The position numbers and the translations under genes are program-made. From Stramonita haemastoma (lineage: Eukaryota; Mollusca; Gastropoda; Neogastropoda; Muricidae), in assembly GCA_030674155.1 (NCBI GenBank), contig CM060323.1, positions 47,169,348 to 47,190,110 of the forward strand: a DNA stretch of 20,763 nucleotides, written 5' to 3'. The notes beneath the pieces are model-generated. The model saw nothing but the letters and a program-made list of their open reading frames with translations, did no database searches and was not told the origin of the DNA. Shown here piece by piece: positions 1-10,079 of the stretch (position 1 is the stretch's first letter; each line of letters begins with the position of its first letter).

Positions 1-118
1 TATTTATTTATTGTATATTTAAAATGATAAATTATTCATTTATTTATAAATAATGATAATTATTTATTTATCTATTTATCTATTCATTGATTTATTCATT
101 TATTACTTACTTTATTCT
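1..118. repeat. AT-rich TTTA/TTCA degenerate tract, probable SINE tail
   Basis: The tract consists of degenerate TTTA, TTTATC and TTCA units. It runs directly into the minus-strand SINE-1 copy at 119-280. The other minus-strand copies at 10785 and 19388 also carry a TTTA-rich stretch at the same place, so I read this as an expanded 3' tail of that SINE read on the opposite strand. The left boundary is unknown because the window starts inside it. Confidence 0.6.
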
Positions 119-280
119 TTGTATCGAGAATAATGGAAAAAAAGCACTCATGTACATTTTTTAAATTTACATCTAGTCCCCGTGTCTATGCAATTTTGCA
201 AATTTTGTCATCTTATCCGTTCCCATCAGCACACAATGGCTTACTCTTACGAAAAGCGGAACAGGATTTAACGTGTGTCT
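119..280 (-). mobile_element. SINE family 1, copy A, 5'-truncated
   Basis: This copy matches the reverse complement of the 3' half of the SINE at 397-760 and is collinear with the copies at 10785-11109 and 19388-19641. Shared landmarks on the plus strand are a GATAATGG-like block at about 127-136, a GTCCCCGTGT block at about 177-186, a GTTCCCA block near 220, TTACTCTTACGAAAAG near 241-256 and AACAGGATTTAACGTGTG near 260-277. Similarity stops in the central core at about 280, so the tRNA-like head and half of the core are missing. It is non-coding and is a non-autonomous retroposon by inference from its family. Confidence 0.85.
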
Positions 281-396
281 GATGAATGGTTGGTCAGCAT
301 ATTTTGCAATCTTTCGCTCTCTTGCTTTGATTTTAAAGCAGGTATCGATTGTGGTTAGCTTGAAATGTCTTGTTGAGTGCACATAAAAATTGTTTA

Positions 397-760
397 GGGG
401 GACGGGATAGCCTGGTGGTCAGAGTCATGCGCTCGTGATCTGCTGACCCAGTTCGAATCTCGCTTAAGAGAATTTTTTCCTTTGGAGTTAACATCAGTGC
501 CAACTCCCACCCTCCCACAAGGATGTCTTTCAGATGAAGACTATAAACAGAGGTCCGTGTGCAAACGCACGCAGAACATCTGGCGCAAACGTTAAAACCC
601 GTCAACTTTCTGGAAGAGTAAGGCCATTGTGTGCTGGTGGGAACGGATGGCAAAATTTACAATGCTGCATACACACGGGACTGGATGTAAAAAAAACACA
701 CAATGCTTATTCCATTATCCTCAAAATAAAAGAATACAAAAATAAAGAATACAAAATAAT
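397..760 (+). mobile_element. SINE family 1, copy B, full length with tRNA-like head
   Basis: This is the best full-length copy of the commonest interspersed repeat here. It starts with a tRNA-like head. The A-box-like TAGCCTGGTGG is at 408-418 and the B-box-like AGTTCGAATCT at 450-460, 42 bases apart, which is close to true tRNA spacing. A body follows containing GGAGTTAACATCAGTG (about 485-500), a central core (about 530-600), and a 3' block with GGGACTGGATGT and TTATTCCATTATCCTC (about 677-722). The end is an A-rich tail of AATAAAAGAATAC-like units. In established SINE biology such a head is a Pol III internal promoter and mobility depends on LINE proteins. No obvious target-site duplication was found by eye. 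It lies in inverted orientation to copy A. Confidence 0.9.
408..460 (+). promoter_or_regulatory. Internal Pol III promoter (A and B box) of SINE copy B
   Basis: The A box at 408-418 fits TRGCNNAGTGG with one mismatch (G for A in the AGTGG part). The B box at 450-460 fits GGTTCGANNCC apart from its first and last bases. The spacing is tRNA-like. Activity of this individual copy is not known. Confidence 0.6.
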
Positions 761-764
761 GAAA

Positions 765-1937
765 TATAGGTTTTGGAGATGAGACTGTCAATAACAAAAT
801 CCCACGGTGTCTGCATCTGTGATCAAGAATGACGCATAAAGCACACAGAGACACTAGTTGTTGTTGTTGTTGTTTTTTGCGGTCAGAATAGCGGACTACA
901 GCAGTCGACATGTTTTGGCTTTTAGCTGAATGCAACGTTTGATGTTATTGACTTGCGCCCTCAACAATTGCGCAGTAAACGGCTATCATTGAGAAACATC
1001 TGTGGAAACACAAGTGACGGACAATCCGCAGCCTGAAGATTGAATTCAGATACCTCCCTCTCTCCCTCTCTTCTCCCTCCCTCCCCCTCTCTTGCTTCCT
1101 GGCTGACAGCCCCCATCCCCATCCCCCACCCCACCCCATTCCTCTCACCTCAGCCACTCCAGCCTTCTGATCTTTTATCAGCACTTTAACTTTTAAAAAG
1201 CCAAAACAAAAAAAAATCCTTCCCAGACCGGGAAAACCTCGGCGATGTTGATCTCACTTCTGCTTTTTTTTATATAAATTTTTTTTAGAAGAAAATGGAA
1301 ATAAAGTTCAGTGTACTTTATTTGTTATTTGTGAACTTTAAAAAATAAATCCTCCTGCAGAAAGTGGATGTTGACCCTAGAAATGATGAGGACAAAAGTA
1401 GAAAAAACTAGATGTTTACTTTTCCCACATTCATTTCAGATAAAGAACTGAGGCGAATGTCCCCTCAAGCTAAAAGCCTCAAAGATGGATATTAAAAGCT
1501 GGGTGTTTTGTTTATTCACTGACATTATGTGTTGTTACAAAACTGTTTATCACTGATTATTTTCTAGCCTCTACATGCTGAATTTACAAACTAACCAACC
1601 GTAAAAACAGCAGCAATTTGGTAGCACAGCAAAAAGATGACATTATCATAATTATGCTAGAAACATTTGATAGATTATTTTCAGGATGATGGAGAAGTTG
1701 TAAGTGATTACCTGCACTTGTTTTTCCCCCACTACTATTTCCCAGTCATGCTAAGAAACAGTCACAAATCATTCCTAACCAACATCGTGGACTGGTCATT
1801 AAGCCCTGGAATAACAGTTGGTTACTTTTGTCATTTTCTTTTTAAAAAAAAAATTCATAAGTCACAGATTTGTATGGTGGGGTAATAGGTTTATTCCACC
1901 CCCACCCCCTTTTGATAACAGTCAGGTGTAGCTCCGA
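765..1937. other. Non-repetitive AT-rich DNA with no recognisable gene
   Basis: Only short low-complexity tracts are visible: a (GTT)n near 859-876, a CT-rich stretch near 1050-1095 and C-rich CCCCATCC-like units near 1110-1140. The open frames are short, lack recognisable domains, and often end in or run through homopolymers. I see no exon with convincing splice sites and no RNA gene. Confidence 0.6.
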
Positions 1938-1975
1938 TCATATATATGTATATATATGCGTGTGTGTCTGCATGT

Positions 1976-2155
1976 ATACATATACATACATACATACATA
2001 CATACATACATACATACATACATACATACATACATACATACATACATACATACATACATACATACATACATACATACATACATACATACATACATACATA
2101 ATACATACACCACCACACACAATACATACATACATACATACATAAAAACATACAT

Positions 2156-2186
<31 letters not shown>

Positions 2187-2280
2187 TACATACATACATA
2201 CATACATTTCATACATACATACATACATACATACATACATACATACATACACCACACACATACATACATACATACATACA

Positions 2281-2281
<1 letters not shown>
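1976..2281. repeat. (CATA)n microsatellite
   Basis: Pure CATA units run to about 2100. They are followed by interrupted blocks with ACCACCAC, CAAA and a short CA array near 2171-2186. Every frame is open because the 4-bp unit contains no stop, which produces the long Tyr/Ile/His/Thr translations on both strands. These are not genes. Confidence 0.97.

Positions 2282-2284
<3 letters not shown>

Positions 2285-2355
<71 letters not shown>
2285..2355. repeat. (AT)n microsatellite
   Basis: This AT dinucleotide tract has two TATTAT interruptions and is self-complementary, so it could extrude as a cruciform. It joins the CATA array directly on its left. Confidence 0.95.
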
Positions 2356-2357
<2 letters not shown>

Positions 2358-2532
2358 GTGTGTGTGCGTTCGTGCGTTCGCGCGCGCGTGTTAATTTATG
2401 CATATGTGTCTGTGTTTGTGTGTGTATGTGCGCGCGCGCACGCGTGTGCGTGCATATGTGTCTGGTATGTGTGTGCATGTGCATGTGTGTGTGCGTATGT
2501 GTGTGTGTGAGTGTGTATGGGGGGGGGGGGGG
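2355..2532. repeat. Degenerate GT/GC tract ending in a 14-base G run
   Basis: GTGTGC, GCGC and GTATGT units alternate purine and pyrimidine for most of the length. CGCGCGCG-type stretches lie near 2380-2389 and 2430-2445. The tract ends in an uninterrupted G14 at 2519-2532. Confidence 0.9.
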
Positions 2533-2997
2533 ACGTGGAGCATGCACATGCACACACGCCTGCATATAATATGCGCGCCCGTTTATGTGTCTCTGGGTGC
2601 TTCCGTTATTACAATGAGTGGGTGGGTGGGGGGTTATGGTTTTCTATCCACCAGAGAGGTTCAGATTGGACTCCTTTCTGCCAGAAATGAATGAAGAAGG
2701 GCGCTAGGGGAGCATGATAGCTTCATTCATTACTGGGGTCTTTCCGAAACATTTTTAGCGTCCATTGCTTCACTGTCAGGATTGAAGTTTAGTTCGGCAA
2801 TTTGCGGACTATTTTTGTGTGAATGGTTTTGTTTCTCTCTCTCTCTCTGTATTTTAAAAATATTTTTTATCTTGTTTCATTTCAGGGTGGCTTGTTTGTC
2901 TGTATAATGTCTGTGTGTTGTTTCTTGTTTGGTTAGGTGATATTTGTATTGTACTCTGAATTACATTGGGGTTCGTTGGCCTGTTTATTTGTTTGCT

Positions 2998-2999
<2 letters not shown>
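2533..2999. other. Mixed-composition spacer, no gene seen
   Basis: Only a short (CT)n near 2834-2848 and T-rich stretches are visible. No repeat copy, tRNA fold or exon was recognised. Confidence 0.5.

Positions 3000-3030
<31 letters not shown>
3000..3030. repeat. Poly-T run of 31 bases
   Basis: This homopolymer has no interruption. It could be the A tail of a minus-strand retroposon, but no recognisable body lies to its right, where a degenerate GT tract begins about 40 bases on. Confidence 0.9.
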
Positions 3031-3033
<3 letters not shown>

Positions 3034-3071
3034 TCTTTCTTCTCTCCTTTCCACCTCTATTTATGTCTTTA

Positions 3072-3400
<329 letters not shown>

Positions 3401-3489
3401 ATCCTCTCTGTCCCTGGTATTATATGTCGCAAGTATTCATGTCCTTCAAGTTTTTTCTGAGTTCTTTGCAGCCTTAATTGTCAATGGAT

Positions 3490-3572
3490 CGGCATGCACA
3501 TGGGGACTGGATGTATAGAAAAGCAATAATGAGTGTTTATTCCATTATCCTCCAAAAAGAAAAAAAAGACAG
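3490..3572 (+). mobile_element. SINE family 1, copy C, 3' end fragment
   Basis: The GGGGACTGGATGTA block and the TTTATTCCATTATCCTCCAA block match the 3' end of the full-length copy at 397-760 in the same order and spacing. An A-rich tail follows. The head and core are absent, so it is 5'-truncated. Without the full-length copy this would have looked like unique sequence. Confidence 0.8.
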
Positions 3573-3948
3573 ATCTCTAATTAATCGTCGGCATAACCCC
3601 ACCTTGATGCTAATAGAATCACAAGGGAATGCCATTTTCCCGCCTACATTAGCTGTGGTTTTCACTGAGCCTGTTAAAGGATCTGAAGATGTAAGCATAA
3701 GAAAATAAATAGCTAAAACATGAAGAAAAAAACACAAAGTAAAATGTCACATCAGTCTTAAAGTTCTCATATGCTGAATGATTATGTATCTGTCTTTGTA
3801 TCGCATGTGTCCTTGTAGTTTGTAATACGCTGGGAGTTTTGTAAAGCGTTTCTTCAGTTTCGATTTTTGTTTCTGCTTTTGTTGTTGTTGCTTTTCTGTG
3901 TGCTTATTTTGCGGTTTATAGCGTGCATTTGGTTATTTTTCCTCCTAT
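3573..3948. other. Unique AT-rich DNA, no gene seen
   Basis: Two short open frames lie here on opposite strands (about 66 and 76 codons). Neither shows a domain, a signal peptide or repeat structure, and both overlap the SINE fragment. I give them no function. Confidence 0.45.
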
Positions 3949-4186
3949 TGTTGTTGTTGTTGTTGTTGGTGTGTGTGTGTGTGTGGTGTGTGTGTGTGTG
4001 GTGTGTGTGTGTGTGTGTGTGGGTGTGGGTTGTGGGTGTGGGTGTGTGTGTGTGTGTGGGTGGGTGGGTGTGGGTGTGGGTATGCGTGTGTGTGTGTGTG
4101 TGTGTGTATGTGTGTGTGTGTGCATGCGTGCGTGCGTGCGTGTATGTGTGGGTATGCGTGCGTATGTGTATGCGTGTGTCTATATG
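3949..4186. repeat. (GTT)n then GT/GGGT-type array
   Basis: Short (GTT)n at about 3949-3968 is followed by GT repeats with periodic GG insertions (GTGTGG, GTGGGT) and then GTGC/GTAT variants. The GG insertions make it G-rich on the plus strand. Confidence 0.93.
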
Positions 4187-4272
4187 TTTTGTTTGCTTCT
4201 TTTTGTCTTGCTGTGTGTTGTGGCTGTGCTTGATTTTCTTATTAAAGAGTTAGGTTCATCATTACAAACGTT

Positions 4273-4420
4273 CGCGCGCGCGCGCGCGCGCGCGCGGCGT
4301 GTGTGTGTGTGTGTGTTGTGTGTGTGTGTGTGTGTCTGTGTCTGTGTCTGTGTCTGTGTCTGTGTGTGGAAGGGGGTACTTGGGTGCGTGCGTGCGTGCG
4401 TGTGTAAGTGTGTGTGTATG
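4273..4420. repeat. (CG)12 joined to GT, GTGTCT and GTGC arrays
   Basis: Twelve uninterrupted CG dinucleotides at 4273-4296 are followed by GT repeats (about 4299-4334). Next come about five TCTGTG hexamers (about 4335-4366) and GTGC tetramers (about 4385-4402). The sequence alternates purine and pyrimidine over most of its first 60 bases, making it a strong Z-DNA candidate. Confidence 0.95.
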
Positions 4421-4555
4421 TGAATTGTTTTGTCCCTATCATTTTGTTCTGTAGTTTACGTTTGCGGGTTGTTCTGTCTCTTCAGCCAATCTGTCTAACT
4501 GTCTGTCAGTCTCTCTCTATGTCTCTGCCTGCACAACCACGCATTACATACACAA

Positions 4556-4616
4556 ACGCACACACACACACACACAAAACACGCACATACACAAACACAC
4601 ACATACATACACACAG
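4556..4616. repeat. Degenerate (CA)n microsatellite
   Basis: ACAC units are interrupted by AAA, GCAC and CATACA. No other structure is visible. Confidence 0.85.
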
Positions 4617-4960
4617 AGGGTAAGTAAGCCAGCGAGGTTACCAATGAACAATGACATCACAAGGCCTCACAGGAAAAGAAGACCGCTCCAAATGGAATTA
4701 AAAAAGGAGGGAAAGGGAGGGAGGAATTCTATAAATGTCCCCAAAATTTCTGGAGAACCGCTGTCATGGGAGTAATAATAGAATTGTAAATGCGTGTGGG
4801 TGTTCATTTTTGGATTTATCAGAAAGCTAAAGGTGTGGTGATGCATCAGTCAATGAATGTTTGATTGAAGTGATGCTGCAGTGTGCAGTCTGAGGCGTGT
4901 AATGTGGATCATGGGGTCGGGTTTTGTTGTTGTTGTGTTTGTTGGTGTGTGGATAAAATA
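4617..4960. other. Unique spacer, no gene seen
   Basis: The composition is mixed, with one TGACATCAC motif near 4652-4660 that resembles a CRE half-site but has no supporting context. No repeat family was recognised. Confidence 0.45.
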
Positions 4961-4961
4961 A

Positions 4962-5015
4962 ATTGGTGTGTGTATGTGTGTGTGTGTATGTGTTGTGTGC
5001 GTGTGCGTGTGCATG

Positions 5016-5078
<63 letters not shown>

Positions 5079-5181
5079 TGTATGTGTGTGTATCTCCTCT
5101 GTCTGTCTGTCTTTCTGTCTGTATCTGTCTATATGTCTATCTGTCTGTCTGTCTGTCTCTCCCTCTCCTCTCCCTCTCCCT

Positions 5182-5246
<65 letters not shown>

Positions 5247-5262
5247 TTTCTCTCTCTTTCCC
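4962..5262. repeat. GT, CTGT and CT compound microsatellite
   Basis: GT repeats (about 4962-5093) grade into CTGT tetramers (about 5098-5157). These are followed by a pyrimidine tract of CT units with a 10-base C run near 5182-5191. The Val/Cys and Ser/Leu open frames seen across it are products of the repeat. Confidence 0.95.
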
Positions 5263-5339
5263 TTTTTCTGTTCTTTTTTGTCTGTCTCTTTCTCCTTGTG
5301 CACCTCTGTTTCTTTGTTGATCCCTGTTCTTCTCTCTAT

Positions 5340-5417
5340 ATATTATGTGTGTGGCATATGTATATTTATGTATATATGTTTATGTTTATATATATATGTA
5401 GATTATACATATATATT

Positions 5418-5448
<31 letters not shown>

Positions 5449-5500
5449 TATATTATATTATATATATATAGACATATACATACACTCACTCTATCTATAA

Positions 5501-5542
<42 letters not shown>

Positions 5543-5600
5543 CTTTCTCTCTTTCTCTCTCTCTCTTTCTCTCTTCTCTGTCTTCTCTCTCTCTATGCTA
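5340..5600. repeat. AT and CT microsatellites
   Basis: Degenerate TATATG and (AT)n at about 5383-5471 are followed, after a short unique patch, by CT repeats with TTC interruptions at about 5500-5597. Confidence 0.9.
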
Positions 5601-5663
5601 TTCCATCACTGGAACAGTGACCTTTTTTCCTCCCTACTCATCATCCTGCAGCCTGACAGGAAA

Positions 5664-5763
5664 NNNNNNNNNNNNNNNNNNNNNNNNNNNNNNNNNNNNN
5701 NNNNNNNNNNNNNNNNNNNNNNNNNNNNNNNNNNNNNNNNNNNNNNNNNNNNNNNNNNNNNNN
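5664..5763. other. Assembly gap of exactly 100 N
   Basis: The N run is exactly 100 bases, a length often used as a placeholder for a gap of unknown size. The true distance across it is therefore unknown, and it may hide more of the CT repeat on its left. Confidence 0.98.
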
Positions 5764-6780
5764 TCGTCATTATGACTTAACAGTATGTTTCAACATCCTG
5801 CTTACCTTCTCATTGTTGAGTCTGCTCCTTCACGTTTCGCTTCTCACATACGCTGAGCGTGCCTGAGATATATGTGACTCAATTTTATGTCAGCTGTCAA
5901 TTCAGTCTTTCAACTTGGCATGTGTCGTGCAAACAGCCTCTGCCAAACCATCAATAGAGTCGTGTAATTCCGTGCCAAATCAATCCATTAAAAACGTGAC
6001 TCAAACCTTAAAAAAATGATGATAAATAAAAAGCAGTTTTGTAACAACATGCGAAAACAAGGGGAAACTTCACAAACAAGAAGTTGACCTGAATACGAAA
6101 CTGTTTCAGGAAACACCACACACGGAATCTCTCACCCAAATGTCAAAGCTTCACCAAAAAAATATGGCGTCAAAGACCGACACGGGCATACCCCCCCTTT
6201 TTATGGGCACATCCCACCCGCTAAAATACCAGCACAGCTGAAAATAAACGCGCTTCCATATCCACCCAGGAGGCTGCTAATGCGTTAAAAACCAGTCCTC
6301 CACTGGCGCCGTGCGCGAGCGTGAGGCGTTTCCTCCATCAAATGTCACCGCCAACCGTCGATAAGTGACATCAGCCGGCAAAGGCTTCACTCCACAACGG
6401 CAATAAGGAGAAGGGAGGGAGAGAGACGAGGAAGACGAAAACAAACACTTGGTGCTATCCAATGTAATTCAATGCAATGCAATGCGTTCAGAAAGGAACC
6501 CCTCTGCACAGCTTAGCCCTCGTCAAACCATGTATGGAGATGATGGGAGTGAGGAAGGGGGAAGAAACAGACAGACAGACACAAGTTGTGGCCCCAACTG
6601 TCTGAAGGGAATGGATGGCAATGGCAGCTGGTGCTTTTATACCTGACTGTGTAATCACAGCCATTAGCATCGCCCTGTATGTCTTCTGTTGCTTACAGTG
6701 GAGGGAGGGAGGGAGGAACCCTGCCTTGTTTACTGCTGCTCCTGTGGTGGTCACTGGCTTTTAGGGTCGCTTGATGGACG
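5764..6780. other. Longest non-repetitive stretch; no confirmed gene
   Basis: Simple repeats are nearly absent apart from a short AATGC triplet array near 6468-6483, a GACA tract near 6568-6581 and a GGGA tract near 6700-6715. A 61-codon minus-strand frame (6277-6462) covers the CpG-dense part, but it shows no domain and begins within a serine-rich run. This is where an unrecognised exon or regulatory element would be most plausible, though nothing in the sequence proves one. Confidence 0.4.
6301..6400. promoter_or_regulatory. CpG-dense patch, possible regulatory element
   Basis: I count eleven CpG dinucleotides in these 100 bases, including GCGCGAGCG, against a sparse background on both sides. 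A GTGACATCAGC motif at about 6366-6376 resembles a CRE/AP-1-type site. No TATA box or clear initiator was found. It is a candidate only, based on composition. Confidence 0.2.
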
Positions 6781-6781
6781 C

Positions 6782-6879
<98 letters not shown>

Positions 6880-6956
6880 TATGTATGTATGTGTGCGCGC
6901 GCACGTGTGTGCGTGTATGTGTATGTGTGTGTGTGTATGTGCGCACACGCTTGAGT
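6782..6956. repeat. CTGT, (CT)n and GT/GC compound microsatellite
   Basis: CTGT tetramers (about 6783-6806) are followed by uninterrupted CT (about 6807-6875) and then degenerate GTAT, GCGC and GTGT units. The Arg/Glu frames on the minus strand are repeat translations. Confidence 0.96.
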
Positions 6957-7110
6957 GTGTGCACAAGAGCTTACAGACAACATGCGCACACATGTAGGCA
7001 CACACGTGTCAATGAGCATGGGTGCACGCGTGTGCACGCACTGTGTGTGTGTGTGCGTGCGTGCGTGTGTGCGTTTGTGTATGTGTGTGCGCGCGCTAGC
7101 ACGCGTGTGA
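6957..7110. repeat. Degenerate GT/GTGC tract
   Basis: ACACATG, GTGCAC and GTGCGT units run in an alternating purine-pyrimidine pattern, with a GCGCGC patch near 7090. It is a decayed continuation of the array on its left. Confidence 0.75.
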
Positions 7111-7259
7111 AGTCTTCCACCAGCAGTGTAGTAAACTTGTTCTCCATTGTCATCATGATCAGGATCAGTGATCCAATCAACAGTACCAGAGTTTTTGCAC
7201 GATAGGATGTAGACACAGAAAATAAGTTCCTGCCCCCCCCCCCCCCTGCCCCCCATCAC

Positions 7260-7414
7260 TTTTAACCCCACCCCTTTCATTCTGTCTGTGAATTTGTCCC
7301 ACTCCCACCCCTTTCTCCCTGTCTCTGTGTCACTCTGTATTTGTGCCACAATGTGAATGTCTTTATCATTCGGTCTGTGTCACTTTACTGGTGTCATCTT
7401 GTTTGTTTGGGGTT
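7260..7414. repeat. Degenerate CTGTGTCAC-type repeat, left part
   Basis: Motifs such as CTGTGTCACT, TTTGTGCCAC and CTGTGTCACTTTA recur at irregular spacing. The same vocabulary returns at 8150-8470 after the SINE copy D and about 500 bases of other sequence. The period is not clean enough to fix by eye. Confidence 0.5.
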
Positions 7415-7632
7415 TTCTCGGGGATAATAAGCACTCGTGAAAGGGTTAAAATATATATATATCCAGTCCCCAAGTGCATGCATTTGTGTACATTTTGTAA
7501 TCCATTTCTACCACCACACAATAGCCTACTTTTCCGAAAGGCGGAACAGGTTTTAAGGTGTGCGCAAGATAGTATGTAAGCATGCGCACTCGGTGCTTCG
7601 GATTATAGTCTCATCCGGAGGACGACTTTTAT
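7415..7632 (-). mobile_element. SINE family 1, copy D, 5'-truncated
   Basis: On the plus strand it reads GGATAATAAGCACTC (about 7421), CCAGTCCCC (about 7462), a CACACAATAGCCTACTTTTCCGAAAG-like block (about 7515-7541), GGAACAGGTTTTAAGGTGTG (about 7543-7562) and TATAGTCTCATCCGGAGGA (about 7605-7623). These match the reverse complement of the full-length copy in the same order. A short AT repeat sits inside it at about 7450-7461. The tRNA-like head is absent. Confidence 0.88.
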
Positions 7633-7639
7633 CTTGTAT

Positions 7640-8150
7640 TTATGTCAGTCTGTAAATGTGTATGTCATTATAATAATTATATCTGTGTTGCTCTGTGTGT
7701 GCTTTTTATTTTAAGTGTTCAATTTCATTTTAAGTCTCTTCGCAAACTGTGATATTAGACGTACAATAAAGAAGTAGGGTGGGGTCGGGGTAAGGAATGG
7801 TCTGGGTTAGGGGTTTGGGGGTGGATGGGCACAACTTTGAATATCCGTGGACAAATAAAATAGAAATCAACTTACTAGCCTACAATGAATACTAGAATAT
7901 GCAACTTTTAAATAATCTAGCTAGCTAGCTATCCATCCCTTAGTCTGGCTTCCGTGGGGGCACCCCTGAGGACTTGACACCCACTTCCCTCTATTCCTCT
8001 CTCTGTTCTGCCTTTCTCAAAATTGTGTTAAGTTCTAGGCCTGACCATTCGCTGATGTTGTCCCTCCCATTTCTTCCTGGTCTGTCTTTGAATAATACTT
8101 AAGTATACAAAAGAATAACACGAAAATCTCAAATTTTTAACAAGATCTAA
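7640..8150. other. Unique spacer, no gene seen
   Basis: A short (CTAG)n palindromic tract at about 7917-7930 and a G-rich stretch near 7775-7825 are the only patterns. No exon or repeat copy was recognised. Confidence 0.45.
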
Positions 8151-8469
8151 CAGTATTCCCATCTGTTCCTGTAAATATCTCACTATGTTCGTGTCGCATT
8201 TGATTCATGTCACCCTGTTTTTGTCTGTGTCGCTCTGATCTGTCCACGTCACACTGTATCCGCTTGCCGTCTCTCGATTTCTGTCTGGAATTCTTTGTGT
8301 ATTTGTCTGCCATAGTGCCACTTTGTGTCACTTTATCTGTGTCAAACTGTAGTGTTTACGATACTCTGTATTATTATATATCACCCTGTGTCTGTGTCAT
8401 CGTGTATGTCTGTTAATTCTGTCGGCTATATATCTATGTCTGTATTATTTTGCTTAGTATCTTCGTCTG

Positions 8470-8470
<1 letters not shown>
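8150..8470. repeat. Degenerate CTGTGTCAC-type repeat, right part
   Basis: GTGTCGCATTTG, CATGTCACCCTGT, CTGTGTCGCTCTG, GTGTCACTTTATCTGTGTC and similar motifs recur every 15 to 30 bases. It resembles 7260-7414 and grades into the CTGT array on its right, suggesting an old, decayed minisatellite. Confidence 0.5.
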
Positions 8471-8726
<256 letters not shown>

Positions 8727-8854
8727 ATGTTTATATCCCACTGCACCTAGTTCTTTTTAGTTTTTTAAGTCTCCTTTCTCCTTTCTTATTATTTTTGGGG
8801 GGTTTCTCATTCCTTCCTCCCACTTTCTTCTCAGCCTCCCCCCCTCTCTCTCCC

Positions 8855-8924
8855 TCCCTCTCTGTCTGTCTGTCTCTCTCTATCTGTCTGTCTATCCCTC
8901 TCTCTCTCTCCATCCCTCCCTCCC

Positions 8925-8969
<45 letters not shown>

Positions 8970-8976
8970 GTCTCTG

Positions 8977-9040
<64 letters not shown>
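8855..9040. repeat. CTGT, CTCTGT and (CT)n array
   Basis: Repeated CTGT tetramers (about 8926-8965) are followed by CTCTGT hexamers (about 8966-8996) and CT dinucleotides (about 8997-9040). Confidence 0.95.
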
Positions 9041-9042
<2 letters not shown>

Positions 9043-9080
9043 TTCACCTGTCTCCTTCTTCTCCTTGTTGACGCTGGGTC

Positions 9081-9112
9081 TCTCTTCTCTTCTCTTCTCT
9101 TCTCTTCTTCTC
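9081..9112. repeat. (TCTCT)n pentanucleotide tract
   Basis: Five to six TTCTC pentamers follow each other directly after a unique patch. Confidence 0.85.
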
Positions 9113-9394
9113 TGTCTCGTGTTGAAATGAAATAAAAGATGTGATGAAAATCGATTTTGCTTCGCTAGCTGGCTTTCTGATTGATTTTTTTCTTTTTTTT
9201 GGTTTTGTTTTGCAGTTCTTTTTAATACTTGAAAAAAAGACGAAATGGGGCTGAATCGTGTATTAGATACTCAGGGCAAATTACACTATGAATTGACAAA
9301 GGGGATGATGTCATTGGGAGGGGTGGGGGATGGGAGTGGAAATGATCGATTATATGAATTTTCACTGGCAGGGGATAAGAAGTTTGTGATGAGG

Positions 9395-9396
<2 letters not shown>

Positions 9397-9490
<94 letters not shown>
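9397..9490. repeat. Perfect (GT)47 microsatellite
   Basis: Ninety-four bases of uninterrupted GT. The purity suggests active slippage and likely length polymorphism. Confidence 0.98.
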
Positions 9491-9493
<3 letters not shown>

Positions 9494-9597
9494 TTTTTTG
9501 ATGAAAGATCTGGTCTACAGCACAACACAACAAGGACGACTTATTCGTTTGAATGGTTTTGTGGCTTGGAAGTGGTGCGAGAGGGGGAGGGTGAGAA

Positions 9598-9882
<285 letters not shown>

Positions 9883-9985
9883 GACAGAGACAGAGACATA
9901 CAGAGACAGACAGAGACAAACAAACAGACACAAGGACAAACACAGGAAGACCCGCCCACCTAACCAGACAGATCGACAGAGACAA
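9883..9985. repeat. Degenerate CAGA/ACAGAGACA tract
   Basis: CAGAGACAGACAGAGACA-type units decay outward from the GA array. Confidence 0.7.
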
Positions 9986-10056
9986 CTAGAATAAAACATG
10001 TTGATGGATTATCGGCCGACAAACATCATTAACATTAGTCGTGCTCTTCCCCGTCT

Positions 10057-10077
10057 CCCCCCCCCCCCCCCCCCCCC
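10057..10077. repeat. Poly-C run of 21 bases
   Basis: This is an uninterrupted homopolymer. One of ten G or C runs of 11 or more bases in this window. Confidence 0.97.
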
Positions 10078-10079
10078 TC

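Noticed and set aside
333..653. Minus-strand frame of 106 codons
   Set aside because: It reads antisense through SINE copy B.
1205..1250. Possible SINE-1 relic around AGACCGGGAAAACC
   Set aside because: The match to the SINE B-box region is short and lacks the neighbouring blocks.
1891..2569. Long Tyr/Val/Cys/Met and Ile/His/Thr open frames
   Set aside because: They are translations of CATA, AT and GT microsatellites.
4827..5471. Open frames of about 145-167 codons rich in Cys/Val and Ser/Leu, resembling hydrophobic or cysteine-rich proteins
   Set aside because: They are pure GT, CTGT and CT repeat translations with several overlapping frames and no domain.
6693..7349. A 218-codon minus-strand frame ending in an Arg/Glu run
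   Set aside because: More than half is CT/CTGT and GT repeat sequence. The remainder shows no domain.
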